Assembly (NCBI GenBank): GCA_021234155.1
Contig: JAJEKV010000015.1
Coordinates: 11,182,101 to 11,246,100, forward strand
DNA length: 64,000 nucleotides
Reading direction: 5' to 3'
Source of the DNA: Isoetes taiwanensis
Taxonomy: Eukaryota; Streptophyta; Lycopodiopsida; Isoetales; Isoetaceae
Shown here: positions 1-10,210 of the stretch, piece by piece
Numbering within the stretch: the stretch's first letter is position 1
Layout: the number at the start of each line of letters is the position of its first letter
Notes under the pieces: model-generated
Databases searched by the model: none
The model's input: only the letters and a program-made list of their open reading frames with translations
What the model was told of the DNA's origin: nothing
Made by a program: the position numbers and the translations under genes

Positions 1-575
1 GAAGATGGAGCAATTTTGTTATTCTTGTTCATGGCTTTTTAGGCTAATACATCAAACAGGGAGTTTTTCTGAATCTATCCAACGCAAAGTAGACGTAGTA
101 TTGTGCAATGTGGAGAGAGCATGACCTTGTACTTCACCCCAAGAAATAGATACATAATAGCACTTGGAAAAGAGACAGTAGAAAAAACTTTGTGGGGAAA
201 AAAAAACATAGCAGAGACTCTGCCCTTCCTTCTGCGTTGCTACAACCTTTGCTTTTAGTGCGAATTCGAAGCTTCTGGCTACCTCTGCCTCCGCCTCCAG
301 TGCAGTTGTCCTCAATCAAGCTTAGAAAAAATGAAGGTGCACCTGGGTCACAGAACAAAAGCTTCGACGTTTGTAAGAAATAAAACAGGTTACTGTAGTT
401 TTTACTGCATACGCTCCCAGCTGAAAAAGGTGGCCTAGCCTAGTTTTGTGATGTGCAAGTCTTTACAAGCAGCACTAATAGTGGACTTGATGTCGCTTCA
501 AAGGCATGGATACTTAGAACTTAGCATAAAGAAAGGGAAGCAAATAAACAATCAGCAATTTCATTTTTGCTCTAA
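1..575. other. Unassigned left flank; possible distal glycosyltransferase exon
   Basis: No gene is confidently recognised. On the minus strand, about 345 down to 184, one frame reads as a Gly/Lys/Arg-rich segment containing GSQKLRIRTKSK, preceded by acceptor-like sequence ending in CCCAG. It lies downstream of the glycosyltransferase remnant at 1932-3516 on the same strand and could be a linker exon of that gene. The composition is too simple to decide. Confidence 0.2.
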
Positions 576-1525
576 CTCATATATGCTGACGATGTCAACC
601 TTCTGGCCTATACTCCAGAGGACATGCAACGTCACCTGGATGCTCTTGACACTTTTTGCCGATTCACTGGCATGCGAGTTAACTTGGCCAAAACTAGGGT
701 GCTACTAGTTTCATCATCCCGTCAGCCAAGGCTTCCCTCATTCACTTACCAGGGACAAGATGTAGAGGTGGCTCCGAACTACAAGTACTTGGGGATCGAG
801 TTCTCTACTACCACCCATTGGGATGCTGCCATCAGGTTGGGGGTTACGGCGGGTTGGAAAGCATTATATGCCATGCAGAACAACAGCCACAAGGCAGAGT
901 TGTATGCCTGGGGCCACCAGTCACACTTGTTTCGGGCCTTGGTCCAGCCGGTCCTTTTGTATGGGGCAGAAGTGTGGGGTCCGGTGATATCCCTTAACAC
1001 CTGGAATGACCTCGAGCAGGTGCAGAAAGCCTTCTTGGCACAAGCCCTTGGAGTAAAGTCCATTGTTCCATACCAGATCCTACTCCAGGAGACAGGTTTT
1101 CTACCCCTTCAATGGGCTGCATTGGAACGCCATGGCGTAAAGCCTGCTGGAAGGACAAGCAAGCTCAGTGGTTCTCAAGCTGGGGTGTACAGGCAAACAG
1201 ATGCGTACATGGAAGGACAAGAAAGCTCTAGAATGCAGATGCTCTGACACATGTTAAGCTGGCACACTATCAGCAGCAAGTCAATTCTAGGCTCACGAGA
1301 GGCCCACAACAGTACTTGTACACCCAGTTGTTTATGAAGAAGCACGGACTTATAGCTTCCATTCGCACGGGTGCACATCGCCTCCGCATTGAGACAGGAC
1401 GTTGGGCTCGGGAAGCACGAGAGCAAAGGCTTTGCCAGTGTTGCCACCAGGGCGCCATTGAGGATGAATGTCATGCCCTCCATATCTGCCCAGCGTTTGC
1501 CCATATCCGAGAGCGGTATGTTTGA
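576..1525 (+). pseudogene. LINE reverse transcriptase C-terminal region (copy A)
   Basis: The frame opens with IYADDVNLLAYTPEDMQRHL, where YADD is the catalytic motif of the reverse transcriptase palm. The thumb and connection regions follow (NYKYLGIEF, GWKALYAMQN, VLLYGAEVWGP, GVKSIVPYQILLQETG), typical of a LINE ORF2. After about 1130 the frame is broken, probably by a deletion, because the segment following LQWAALERH is missing relative to copies D and E. Reading resumes near 1310-1525 with MKKHGLIASIRTGAHRLRIE and a cysteine/histidine cluster (CQCCHQ...ECHALHIC), the usual C-terminal zinc-binding motif. The fingers domain and any endonuclease are absent, so this is a dead copy. Confidence 0.85.
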
Positions 1526-1849
1526 TTACTAGTGCCTGGCCAACCATTGCATGAGTTATTGAATACGGCGTCAGTGGGTTTGTTGGGGTCATACCTCCAG
1601 GAGGTTATGGATGCACGGACTCAGTTGTGTCCTCCAGGACGGTATTGAACTGTCCTATACAATTGTACAGCATGCCAGCATACTTATTACTGCTAAGGTT
1701 TTTCCCTCGAAAACCCTTCGGGGCGGGGGTTTTTTAATCTTGTCAGTAATACGCTTGCTGCTCTCTTTTTGTTTGGGTCCCATAGGCCAGTCTGTCTCCG
1801 TGGACGCTAAAAAATCTATTCTATTCTATTCTATTCTATTCTATTCTAC
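576..1849 (+). mobile_element. 5'-truncated LINE, copy A, microsatellite-tailed family
   Basis: A non-LTR retrotransposon copy that starts inside the reverse transcriptase at the YADD motif and runs through the C-terminal zinc region to its 3' end. The 3' UTR has a stem-loop (about 1700-1738: TCGAAAACCC, a TTCG-containing loop, then GGGGGTTTTTT) and a conserved terminal block around TCTCCGTGGACGCTAAAAA. Instead of poly(A) it ends in about six TTCTA units (1815-1848). The same 3' end recurs at 2347-2660, 37717-38716 and 41500-42605, plus short remnants. Truncation at the 5' end is typical of incomplete target-primed reverse transcription. Confidence 0.85.
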
Positions 1850-1931
1850 TAAAGGTAACATTATTGCTTTGCTTAGGAGAACCTAAAAGCTTAGTAAATG
1901 GCTCTGCATCTTTTCTAGTATCTCCAATTAC

Positions 1932-3516
1932 CTTTGTACTGTTTTTTTTCAAGAATCTCTTTATCCCTTTCAAGCCCCAAAGCATGGTCGTTGTTCCCAG
2001 CTATACCACCCTCAAGTTGACTCAAAGTCAGAAGACAGGCATAAAGCATAATCAGCTGACCCTTCCCAGGATTTATGCTGCTCAAAGATGCAAAGAGCAT
2101 ATCCTCTGGTTCTAATCCCATGTTTCTCCATGCTTGATCATGCATCAGGGACATCTTCCTTCTCTGCTCCTTAGGATTGTTAATTAGCTCTAGTTCAGCT
2201 GCTGAAGCTATCTTATCATTCATAAAAAGACCAACAATGTGAAACTTGGATGGTAAAGTTATGCCCTTCTGTCTACTCCATTCCTGCCATTGCTTCGCTT
2301 GAATCTCGAATAGAAATACTAAAGCTGCCACTTTCCTTAGCATATGTTTAGAATAGAATAGAATAGAATAGAATAGATTTTAGCGTCCACGGAGACCGAC
2401 TAGCCTATGGTACCCAAATAAAAAGAGAGCAGCAAGTGTATTACTGACAGGATTAAAAAACCCCCGCCCCGAAGGCTTTTCGAGGGAAAAACCTTAGCAG
2501 TGATAAGTGTGCTAGCATGTTGTACAATTGTATAGGACAGTTCAATACCGTCCCGGAGGACACAACTGAGTCCGTGCATCCATAACCTCCTGGAGGTATG
2601 ACCCCAACAAACCCACTGACGCCGTATTCAATAACTCATGCGACGGTTGGCCATGCACTAAAGTACTCTTTTCTATTCTCCATTATCCACCAAACAATTT
2701 GGTTTCTTCCCTTTCTATACGATAAAAAGTATTTTTCTGCAGAAGAACAGACAAATACATTAGCTGAACAACGTCCATCTAACATGATTTATGGGATAAA
2801 TAAGCAAATTTTATATCTATATGCACGCAAACAATTTTTTGAAAGATTTGATGGCATATTTGCAAGGTAGAAAATTAGGAAAATCAATAAAAGGGAGAAA
2901 AGAGCTTACCGATCCATGAAGCACAGACCAACGAGCCAGCCACCACAATATCTGCTCTTGCTGCAGCCTGCCAACTAGAAGCGCTTTTACCTCTGATCAG
3001 GGAAATGCCCTTCTTTAGGATTACACTCAGGAGTCCTCCATTCATATTTAATATAATGGCAGAGACCTTTGCCCTATAGCTTTTTGCTTCCTTTGCCAAT
3101 TCCAACATTGACAAAGGGCTTCCTGTCATGGATAATTCATGAAAGTGTACAACCATCGATTTGCCTCTAACAACCTTGGCAAATTTACTATCCATTTTGC
3201 AAATAATGCGTTCTGAAGTACCCAGTAACTGATTATCCAAAGTATCATATGGTCCAACATACTTTCCAAGTAAAAATATTTTCTTTTGTAATGCCTCCAA
3301 TTCCTCAGGTCTCAGTTGACTAAAATTGGGAACCTCAAATTGTCTCAGGACTTGCAATGATTTCTGTCTATCTACATTTAGGTCTTTCTGCTTGCTTGGC
3401 TGTCCATGCAAGATGGGCTGATATAATCCATCTTCTTTTCCACCCCATAACCAAACCTTGGCCCATTCGCCTAAATGTGAGCCATTCTTTATTAAGCTAC
3501 CATTCAGAATAGCACA
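1932..3516 (-). pseudogene. Plant GT4-type glycosyltransferase, broken by a LINE insertion
   Basis: The minus-strand exon at about 3516-2910 encodes VGPYDTLDNQLLG, MVVHFHELSMTGSPLSMLEL and ADIVVAGSLVCASWI. These match the plant family annotated as UDP-glycosyltransferase superfamily / GT4 (as I recall, the Arabidopsis At3g15940 and At1g75420 type). The exon ends G|GTAAGC at 2910/2909. A 173-nt intron (2909-2737) ends TTCTTCTGCAG, and the next exon continues in phase with KYFLSYRKGRNQIVWWIMEN, the position of the conserved WWxMENR motif. Directly after EYF the exon is interrupted by LINE copy B (2660-2347). Coding sequence resumes with KHMLRKVAALVFLFEIQAKQ and later LSSINPGKGQLIML, another family signature, with a possible donor at 1932/1931. 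The upstream start at 3516 uses a weak acceptor that may come from an adjoining repeat. The N-terminus and the catalytic C-terminus are not seen. The insertion inside coding sequence makes this a pseudogene. Confidence 0.8.
2347..2660 (-). mobile_element. LINE 3' fragment, copy B, inserted in a coding exon
   Basis: About 310 bp match the last 310 bp of copy A in reverse orientation, including the 3' hairpin (about 2455-2490), the terminal block and a tail of TAGAA units on the plus strand (2350-2378). The boundary at 2660 coincides exactly with the end of glycosyltransferase coding sequence (EYF), and the frame resumes beyond 2347. I see no long target-site duplication. Copies A and B face each other tail to tail across about 500 bp. 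Confidence 0.85.
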
Positions 3517-3835
3517 CTACAACCCCAAAATTTGTTCCACAGTTGAAAACAACATTAAAAACACACTACGGATTGTTTTTTTGAAGATTTGAAAAAAACC
3601 TACACGTAGTTATACGGAGGTGTGGTTTTTCAAGGATATGCTGTAGTTTTTCTTAGGGAGCCGTAGTTTTTTTTTTTTAAAGAATGTGTGGTTTCTTAAG
3701 GAGGCGTAGTTTCTTTTTTAAGGATGTGTTGTTTTCTCAGGCGGTATGGTTTTTTGAAGGGATGTTTTTTTTTAAGGTGTTGTTTTTTAAGGTAGTGTTT
3801 TTTTTTAGGTGTGGTTTTTTATAGTTTTCTAAGAA
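3515..3835. repeat. T-rich degenerate repeat with a CACTA-like end
   Basis: The region begins CACTACAACCCCAAAAT and consists of loosely repeated T-rich units with GTGTGGTTTTT and GTAGTTTTT motifs about 25-35 bp apart. The starting sequence is the reverse complement of the right end of the element at 16031-16463, so both may belong to one CACTA-like family with subterminal repeats. A TAGTG near 3797 could be the other end, but no 3-bp target duplication is visible. Confidence 0.35.
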
Positions 3836-4046
3836 TCCATGTATGACCAAGTTGTCTGCATGCCATTACAAATTGACACACTTCACTGGCATTTGGCTTC
3901 ATACATGTGTGTGTGTGTGTGTGTGAGCTTCTAGAGCGTGAAACTTGAAGACATCCGTCACTTGGCAACTTGTAGAAGACACATTGATATGAAGAACCAA
4001 AGATGGACACTGGGTTGGCATCATATAGGCATTTCTTGAAGGACTC

Positions 4047-4485
4047 AAACATGCCACACCTACTATAACATGCCAAGGTGGCTCAAACATGCCACGTGGA
4101 CTCCAACATGCCACGTGGACTCCAACATGCCATGTGGGCTCCAACATGCCAAGGTGGCTCAATCATGCCACGTGGGCTCCAACATGCCAACTAGGCTCCA
4201 ATACAAGGTGGCTCAAACATGCCATGTGGTCTCAAACATGCCAAGGTGGCTCAAACATGCCACGAGGGCTCCAACATGCCACCTAGGCTCCAACATGCCA
4301 AGATGGCTCAAACATGTCACCTAGGCTCCAACATGCCACCCAGGGCTCAAACACCGCCAAGGTATCTCAAACATGCCACGGGCTCCAACATGCCAAGGTG
4401 GCTCACAACATGCCGCCTAGGCTCCAACATGCCAAGGCGGGCTCCAAAATGCCACTTAGGCTCCAACATGCCAAGGTGGCTACCA
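4047..4485. repeat. 19-bp minisatellite, array 1
   Basis: About 23 head-to-tail units of two main 19-bp variants, AACATGCCAAGGTGGCTCA and AACATGCCACCTAGGCTCC, with minor forms such as CCACGTGGGCTCC. The variants differ mainly in the core between CATGCCA and GCTC. The short (GT)n run near 3905-3924 is separate. LINE copy C follows at once. Confidence 0.95.
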
Positions 4486-4500
4486 TTCTCTTCTGCTTGA

Positions 4501-5470
4501 GCCCTCACCCGAGTGCAGATTCGAGACCCCCAACACTCAACCATTGACCACATCTTCACGTTCTGCGAACTCGATTGAAGACGGCGAGAACCGCCATCGG
4601 GATCTATATTGTTGCTTTGTGGATTTTTCGCGGGCGTTTGACACCGTGCCTCGGGAAAAACTATGGGCAAGGCGCAGCAATGGGGGTTCTGTAGATTTGC
4701 GAGAATGCGATTATCTGAGCTATCTGAAAAGATGCTTTCGGCCGGGTTCGCGTGCAGACAAACCAACCATTTGATAGCAATGTTGGGGTTTGTCGGGGAT
4801 GCCCTCTCCCCAACATTGTTTGGGCTTTACATTGATCAATTGGAGAGCTGGCTTGCTGATAATGGGGGCGATGGAGCTCACCTTCTCTATCGAGATCATC
4901 GACGGTTAATATATCTTGATGATGTGGACCTCCTAGCTTACACACCAGCGGACATGCAACGACATCTCGATGCCACGGACACGATATTCGCCAAGCGGCC
5001 GATATGCCGTCAACACGCCAAGACTAAGGTGGTTTTTCATATCATCTTCCGCGCCCGGTAGGGTCCCCTCCTTCGCCATCTGAGGCCAAAATGTGGAAGT
5101 TGCATCCACATACAAATATTTGGGAGTGGAGTTTCCTTCTACTATGCCTTTGGGACACATCCATACATTTCACAGTGACGCAGGCTGGAAGGCACTATAT
5201 GCAATGCAAAACAATAGTCATAGAGCGGAGTTGTATGATTGGGCTCATCGATCCGCTTTGTTCAAGGTCTTAGTGGAGCTGTCCTTTTAATCTGGGGGTG
5301 GAAGTATGGGGCCCAAGTAGTATCACTTCTTTGCTTGGAATGACTTGGGAGCAGTCCGAAAGCCTTCTTAGTGCACGAGCACTAGGGGTGAAGTCCACAG
5401 TCCCATATCAAATTCTACTGCAGGAGACAGGATTCTTGCCTCTTCAGAGGGCGGCCCTTGATCGCCACAA
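4501..5470 (+). pseudogene. LINE reverse transcriptase fragment (copy C)
   Basis: Motifs read in several frames: STIDHIFTF, then FVDFSRAFDTVPREKLW (palm motif with the first catalytic Asp), GDALSPTLFGLYIDQLESWL, and LIYLDDVDLLAYTPADMQRH. Here the YADD box is changed to YLDD. Next come YKYLGVEF, GWKALYAMQNNSHRAELYDW and GVKSTVPYQILLQETGFLPL, closely matching copies A, D and E. Frameshifts separate the segments at roughly 4670, 5060 and 5290. Copy C retains the part of the RT upstream of the point where copy A begins. It stops near 5470 without the zinc region or 3' UTR, where an antisense gypsy sequence begins. Confidence 0.85.
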
Positions 5471-6133
5471 TCTTCCAACCTCTGATTTCAATGATATAGG
5501 GATGAAGAATGCCTTGCTGACCTTATCTGATGGAATAAACATGTCAAGAAGTGTGAAATGAGTCTGAGAAAAGGTGGCCAGCCGACGAGAGACTCCTACT
5601 ACTCGGACCGGCCCCTGAAGTTCTCCGACTGATTTGGGTGCTTCACAGGGCATCCACGAGCAATATGGCCAGCTCCTCCATAGTAGAGGCAAAGATTAGT
5701 CTCTCTCCGACACTGCTTCTCGGTGGCAGATAAAGGTCCTCGAACTGCCCGAGCAATCTGCATAAGCTCAGGTCCGAACCTGCTAGATTCTACAGATGAG
5801 ACCGGGAAAGGCGTAGCTACAGGCGCTTGTGTGACTATATATAGGAAGACCTGACTACGTCTCTCTTGCCTATGTTCGAAGAGCCGATTATCACATCAAA
5901 CTGCAAATCTGATGGCTTCTTCCAAAGTCTGAGGGTCCTCCATAGACAACATCATATCTTTCACATCCTCTCGTACAATCTCGAAGTGCAACATTATCCC
6001 AGTCAGTATCTACCGCAATTTGACAAAATTCTGATGCATATACTGAAGCTGGACGGGAGCCTTACCTTAGATTACAAAGTTTTGTGACTGCTGTGCGTTG
6101 ACGATCGGTGTCTCCAAAGCATGCCTCGAGCTC

Positions 6134-6223
6134 TGCAGTGAAAGCAGCAAAATCTTGCAACTCTGGGGCTCCTTTCTCTGCAGTGAAAGCAGCAAAATCT
6201 TGCAACTATGGGGCTCCTTTCTC
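6134..6223 (-). repeat. In-frame 45-bp tandem duplication in gag
   Basis: Two adjacent copies of a 45-bp unit, differing at one base in the shared part, add 15 codons to the gag reading frame without shifting it. Confidence 0.9.
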
Positions 6224-6537
6224 CAATAATGGAGCAAACCAACTTAGAGCTGGCCCTGTGAGAAGAGAACAAATCAGCCCAATTTGTTCCTGGGCCGTGG
6301 GATATCTATGAGGATGGAGCTGAATCACAAGCATGATTTGATTCAAAAAATCGCGGAGCTTGGACCAGTGCCGTCAAACTTCTCTGACAGGCTGATCTTA
6401 GACTCTGATAGCCTCAATCCCGAGCTAGAGGCAGATTCATGTGAAGCAACATGTTCCTTAAGCTCTTTATTGTCCAACTGCAACTGCTGGCATACTTGAA
6501 CAAGCTGCCCCGGGGGATTCACATAGTGTAGGCCGTA

Positions 6538-6735
6538 TATACCATGTGAGTGGACGATAAGGGGTTTTTTTTAACCTAAAGCGTACGAATACGTACGGGA
6601 AGGGGTTCTTTAGACCTTAAAAAATCCAATCTCTAGTGATGTATTTCATACGGAAAGGGGTTTTTTAGACCTTAAAAAAAGCGTATACGAAGGGGTTTTT
6701 TATGACCCCTTCCTCGCACATGGCGTATCCCTTAT
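6538..6735. repeat. Short-repeat insertion splitting gag N-terminus
   Basis: About 200 bp contain three to four degenerate copies of AAGGGGTTTTTTAGACCTTA interleaved with CGTACGAATACGTACG-like palindromes. It separates the coiled-coil-like gag start (LLQRVQQLARG) from its continuation (PPGQLVQVCQQLQ), so it is probably a later insertion or local expansion. Confidence 0.6.
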
Positions 6736-6831
6736 ACACTAAGTGATATCCCCGGGCAAGCTGCTGGACCCGCTGCAATAAAATCGAAACCTCCTCCATA
6801 GATATAAAATCACCAAATATGAGCAAAAAAA

Positions 6832-7383
6832 TGTTTAGAATCAGAGCAGACAAGAACCGGTAAGGGATTCCGGTTCAAACTGTCATGAAACTACGCAAAA
6901 ACAAGGAAAATACGTGAAAAATATGCAAGAAATACGAAAGAAATATGCCAAGATCGTGAAAGAATCTGATATATAAACAGGAATCAAGAGTACAATGGCC
7001 CGAAGACAAGCAGGAACACGAAACAGATGCCTAGAAGGCTCGTTGAACCAGAATGGTTCGACAAAAAGGAGATGCCTCCTTATATATGCAGACCAACGAT
7101 CAGGATCGCGCCACTCCAATGGATAAGATCATGCCAAGTGTCGTGCATGCATGTAGGTTCTTTCTAGAACCTCCTGGAAACAGCCCCGCATATGAAAAAG
7201 GCACGAGGAAATATCTTTAATAAATATTGGTAGGGTGCTTGGCAAAGTGTGTGACTCACAGCTGGAAAGATGCGAGTTCAAACCTTACTTTGTGCAACTA
7301 CCCTTTTGCATCCGTGTGACGACTGTCTTTTGTACATACGAGTATAATGTTCGTATAATACGAATATCCGTATGGTCGTCACA
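6832..7383 (-). mobile_element. Probable LTR upstream of the gypsy gag
   Basis: On the minus strand the region starts TGTGACGACC (7383) and ends CTAAACA (6832), giving TG...CA ends over about 550 bp. A TATA-like TATATAAGG lies near 7080-7090. It sits immediately upstream of the gag start in the same orientation. I cannot find a convincing primer binding site or the partner LTR, so the boundaries are tentative. Within it, 7225-7300 has tRNA-like A- and B-box sequence on the plus strand (GAGTTCAAACC). Confidence 0.45.
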
Positions 7384-7496
7384 CCTGGAGTAGTTCCATT
7401 GGGTGATACCACATATATGTATTATAGGTTTGGATCATTCTAGTTATAAAAAATATATTGTGATGCTTACTAACAATTTAAAGGGGTGGTTGTATA

Positions 7497-7996
7497 ATAC
7501 TAACTTTTCTGACACCTCTAGCTTCAAATTCCGAATAACTAAAGGATCGATAGGCCATGCTTTCACAGTTTGTATCCGTACTGAAGATCAAAATCAAATG
7601 AGCTTTTACCCTTTTGTTCCACACGAGATTTCTGTTCTCGTTGAGCTCATCTTAGGACACCTACGTTATCTTTTAACGGATGTGCCCCAGCCAAACTCCC
7701 ACGACAATGTCTTCCGCTTTGGATCGGACCGCATAGCGGACCTTAAGACTAGAAGCGGGGGCGGGCCCCGCCTCCACCTCCGCGGGTAAGTAAAATAACG
7801 TTAAAAGTAGTGGTATTTCACTTGTTGTAGGGCTCCCACTATCCTACACCTCTCAAGTCATTTCACAAAGCCGGACTAGAGTCAAGCTCAACAGGGGTCT
7901 TCTTTCCCCGCCGATTTTTCCAAGCCCGTTCCTTGGTACGTGGTTTCGCTAGATAGTAGATAGGGGCGGTGGGAATCTCGTTAATCCATTCATGCG

Positions 7997-8072
<76 letters not shown>

Positions 8073-8165
8073 GTTGAATTTCTTCACTTTGACATTCAGA
8101 GCCCTGGGCAGAAATCACATTGCGTCAACATCCGCAGGGACCATCGCAATGCTTTGTTTTAATTA
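7497..8165 (-). rRNA. Partial nuclear 25S rRNA, reverse orientation
   Basis: The minus strand reads AATTAAAACAAAGCATTGCG at 8165 and continues through highly conserved 25S blocks: AAACGGCGGGAGTAACTATG, CTCTTAAGGTAGCCAAATGC, TTAACGTTATTTTACTTACC, GAGCTCAACGAGAACAGAAA and the GGCCTATCGATCCTTTAG region, ending at CTCTAGCTTGA-type sequence near 7497. These come from the 3' half of the large-subunit rRNA (peptidyl-transferase side) and are nearly collinear. A few substitutions and a divergent GC-rich expansion segment (about 7700-7790) suggest a decayed nuclear copy, not a functional gene. Both rRNA ends are missing. The minisatellite begins 8 bp beyond one end and the LTR lies about 110 bp beyond the other. 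Confidence 0.9.
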
Positions 8166-8172
8166 CCTCGAC

Positions 8173-9420
8173 GCCAAGGTGGCTCGAACATGCCACACGG
8201 GCTCCAACATGCCACCTAGGCTCCAACATGCCAAGGTGGCTCAAACATGCCATGTGGGCTCCAACATGCCACCTAGGCTCCAACGTACCAAGGTGGCTCA
8301 AACATGCCACCTAGGCTCAAACATGCCACCTAGGCTCCAACATGCCACCTAGGCTCAAACATGCCAAGGTGGCTCAAACATGCCATCAAGGCTCCAACAT
8401 GCCAAGGTGACTCAAACATGCCACCTAGGCTCCAACATGCCAAGGTGGCTCCAACATGCCAAGGTGGCTCAAACATGGCACGTGGGCTCCAACATGCCTT
8501 CTAGGCTCCAATCATACATGCCACCTAGGCTCAAACATGCCAAGGTGGCTCAGACATGCCACGTGTGCTCCAACATGCCACCTAGGCTCCAACATGCCAA
8601 GGTGGCTCAAACATGCCATCTAGGCTCCAACATGCCACCTAGGCTCCAACATGCCAAGGTGGCTCAAACATGCCAAGGTGGCTCAAACATGCCACGCGGC
8701 CTAGGCTCCAACATGCCACCTAAGCTCCAACATGCCAAGGTGGCTCAAACATGCCACCTAGGTTCCAACATGCCACATATAGGCTCAAACATGCCAAGGT
8801 GGCTCAAACATGCCACCTAGGCTCCAACATGACAAGGTGGCTCAAACAAGCCACCTAGGCTCCAACATGACAAGGTCGCTCAAACATGCCACCTAGGCTC
8901 TAAGGTGGCGCAAACATGCCAAAGTGGCTCCAACATGCCACCTAGGGTCCAACATGCCACAAACATGCCGCTATAGGCTCAAACATGCCACCTAGGCTCC
9001 AACATGCCACCTAGGCTCAAACATGCCAAGGTGGCTCAAACATGCCACGTGGGCTCCAACATGCCACGTAGGCTCCAACATGCCAAGGTGGCTCTAACAT
9101 GACAAGGCAGCTCCAACATGCCACCTAGGCTCCAACATGACAAGGTGGCTCAAACATGCCACCTAGGCTCCAAGGTGGCTCAAATATGCCAAGGTGGCTC
9201 CAACATGCCACCTAGGCTCCAACATGCCACAAACATGCCAAGGTGGCTCCAACATGCCAAGGTGGCTTAAACATGCCACCTAGGCTCCAACATGCCACCT
9301 AGGCTCAAACATGCCAAGGTGGCTCAAACATGCCATCTAGGCTCCAACATGCCACCTAGGCTCCAACATGCCGTGGATCAGGCATGCCACCTAGGCTCAA
9401 CCATGCCACCTAGGCACTCC
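8173..9420. repeat. 19-bp minisatellite, array 2
   Basis: About 65 units of the same 19-bp family as array 1, dominated by the CCAAGGTGG and CCACCTAGG variants, with occasional deleted or fused units (for example near 8690, 8900 and 8960). Reading frames stay open for long stretches on both strands because 3 x 19 = 57 bp is a whole number of codons and the monomer lacks stops. The translations are artefacts of the repeat. Confidence 0.95.
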
Positions 9421-9463
9421 AAGTGGAATTTTTGGTAGAGGAGTTTGGCAAGGGATAGAATAG

Positions 9464-9900
9464 ATGGATCTTGAAGAACTTAAAGCGCTGACATCCTTCC
9501 CCAAGTCCAACCGTGGCCAGGACTTTGCTTGCCAAGGCCCTCACCCGAGGGGGGAGGCCGGACCCCGGGAGAGCGGACATCGAGAAAGGGTGTCGAGGCG
9601 CCTTTCTTGCCGGCCTCCTCCGAGGGAAAATGCCAATGCCCCTCTCCGGAGCTTCGGTTTAAGCTATCCAACCATTGAATCCATTGTTCAAGTAACCCCG
9701 CCCGGCGGGTTCAAAAAAATCCAAGATCGGTCCGGGAGAACTTATCAAACCGCGAAGCGTCCTGCGGTTGACCGTGTAGAAACCCAAGTGTTTTGTCGTT
9801 CGGGCAGTACAAAGGCTCCGGAATGGAGATTCGACTTAAGCCATGTCGCCCGAGAATGGCGAAAATTACCCTAGGGACCAAGTTACACGGTCATTTTTTT
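9464..9900. other. GC-rich unidentified island with a 136-codon frame
   Basis: Base composition is markedly richer in GC than the surroundings. An ATG-initiated plus-strand frame (9464-9874) stays open for 136 codons, but its translation is rich in Pro, Arg and Gly and low in hydrophobic residues, and it matches nothing I recognise. Structural-RNA, organelle-derived or old rDNA-spacer origins are all possible, given the rRNA fragment 1.3 kb away. I do not call it a gene. Confidence 0.35.
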
Positions 9901-10027
9901 ACAACGAAAAAAAACACGAATCCTCTACATGACAAGGTATTATGGCCACCTCCTAGGCCAATTGACTTTTAGGTCGAGCTGCTTTCTCGGAAGGTTTTAA
10001 GGCTCCGCTCTTAAAAGCGTCAACACC

Positions 10028-10150
10028 CTCCCTCTACGCGATGACATTGTGCAAGATCCTGGTCGAATCTGACTAGGATATGGCCTCCGAAACGTAAACC
10101 CTGTGTGATGCTAGGTTATTGAAGGGTTTACGTTATGGAGGTCGAGTTCT
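10028..10150. repeat. Left arm of a long inverted repeat, containing a hairpin
   Basis: About 123 bp recur in inverted orientation at 12613-12736 with roughly 90 percent identity. The inner part (10084-10141) is a hairpin: CCTCCGAAACGTAAACCCT, a loop of about 20 nt, then AGGGTTTACGTTATGGAGG. The arms enclose about 2.5 kb, including the third minisatellite array, and could be terminal inverted repeats of a foldback-type element. Confidence 0.75.
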
Positions 10151-10210
10151 GGTGGTTTGCACTTGGGACATGGTCGAGAGGTTGCAGTTGAAGACGCGAA
10201 GCAATATGAA

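Larger units (their letters stand above)
5560..6799 (-). pseudogene. Ty3/gypsy gag polyprotein, degraded
   Basis: Read on the minus strand from a plausible start at 6799 (MEEVSILLQRVQQLARG), through a repetitive insertion, to PPGQLVQVCQQLQ. Capsid-type sequence follows: LSEKFDGTGPKLRDFLNQI, YPTAQEQIGLICSLLTGPAL, and ASEFCQIAVDTDWDN. Then comes LEEAIRFAVQCDNRLFEHRQE (with a stop at the Q codon), the conserved gag C-terminal helix of plant gypsy elements, and a zinc knuckle CLYYGGAGHIARGC in which the second Cys of CX2CX4HX4C is Tyr. Several stops and frameshifts are present. Gag binds and packages the element RNA. The pol part is missing and sequence runs into LINE copy C. An LTR-like region lies upstream at 6832-7383. 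Confidence 0.7.

Noticed and set aside
1692-1738. Hairpin plus T-run as a bacterial terminator
   Set aside because: It is the conserved 3' UTR stem-loop of a LINE, recurring at every full 3' end of the family.
3516-3519. Splice acceptor at the upstream end of the glycosyltransferase exon
   Set aside because: The AG falls exactly in a CACTA-like end, so it could be created by an insertion. I kept it only as a tentative exon edge.
7225-7310. tRNA gene or SINE head
   Set aside because: A- and B-box-like sequence is present but no cloverleaf can be closed and no tail or duplication is visible; it lies within a probable LTR.
7403-7789. 128-codon plus-strand ORF
   Set aside because: About two thirds of it is the antisense of conserved 25S rRNA.
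8074-8820. Long ORFs in the minisatellite arrays on both strands
   Set aside because: The 19-bp unit lacks stops and 57 bp is a whole number of codons, so several frames stay open automatically. The products are pure repeat translations.
9464-9874. 136-codon ORF as a gene
   Set aside because: Biased composition, no domain and no neighbouring exons; reported only as an unidentified island.
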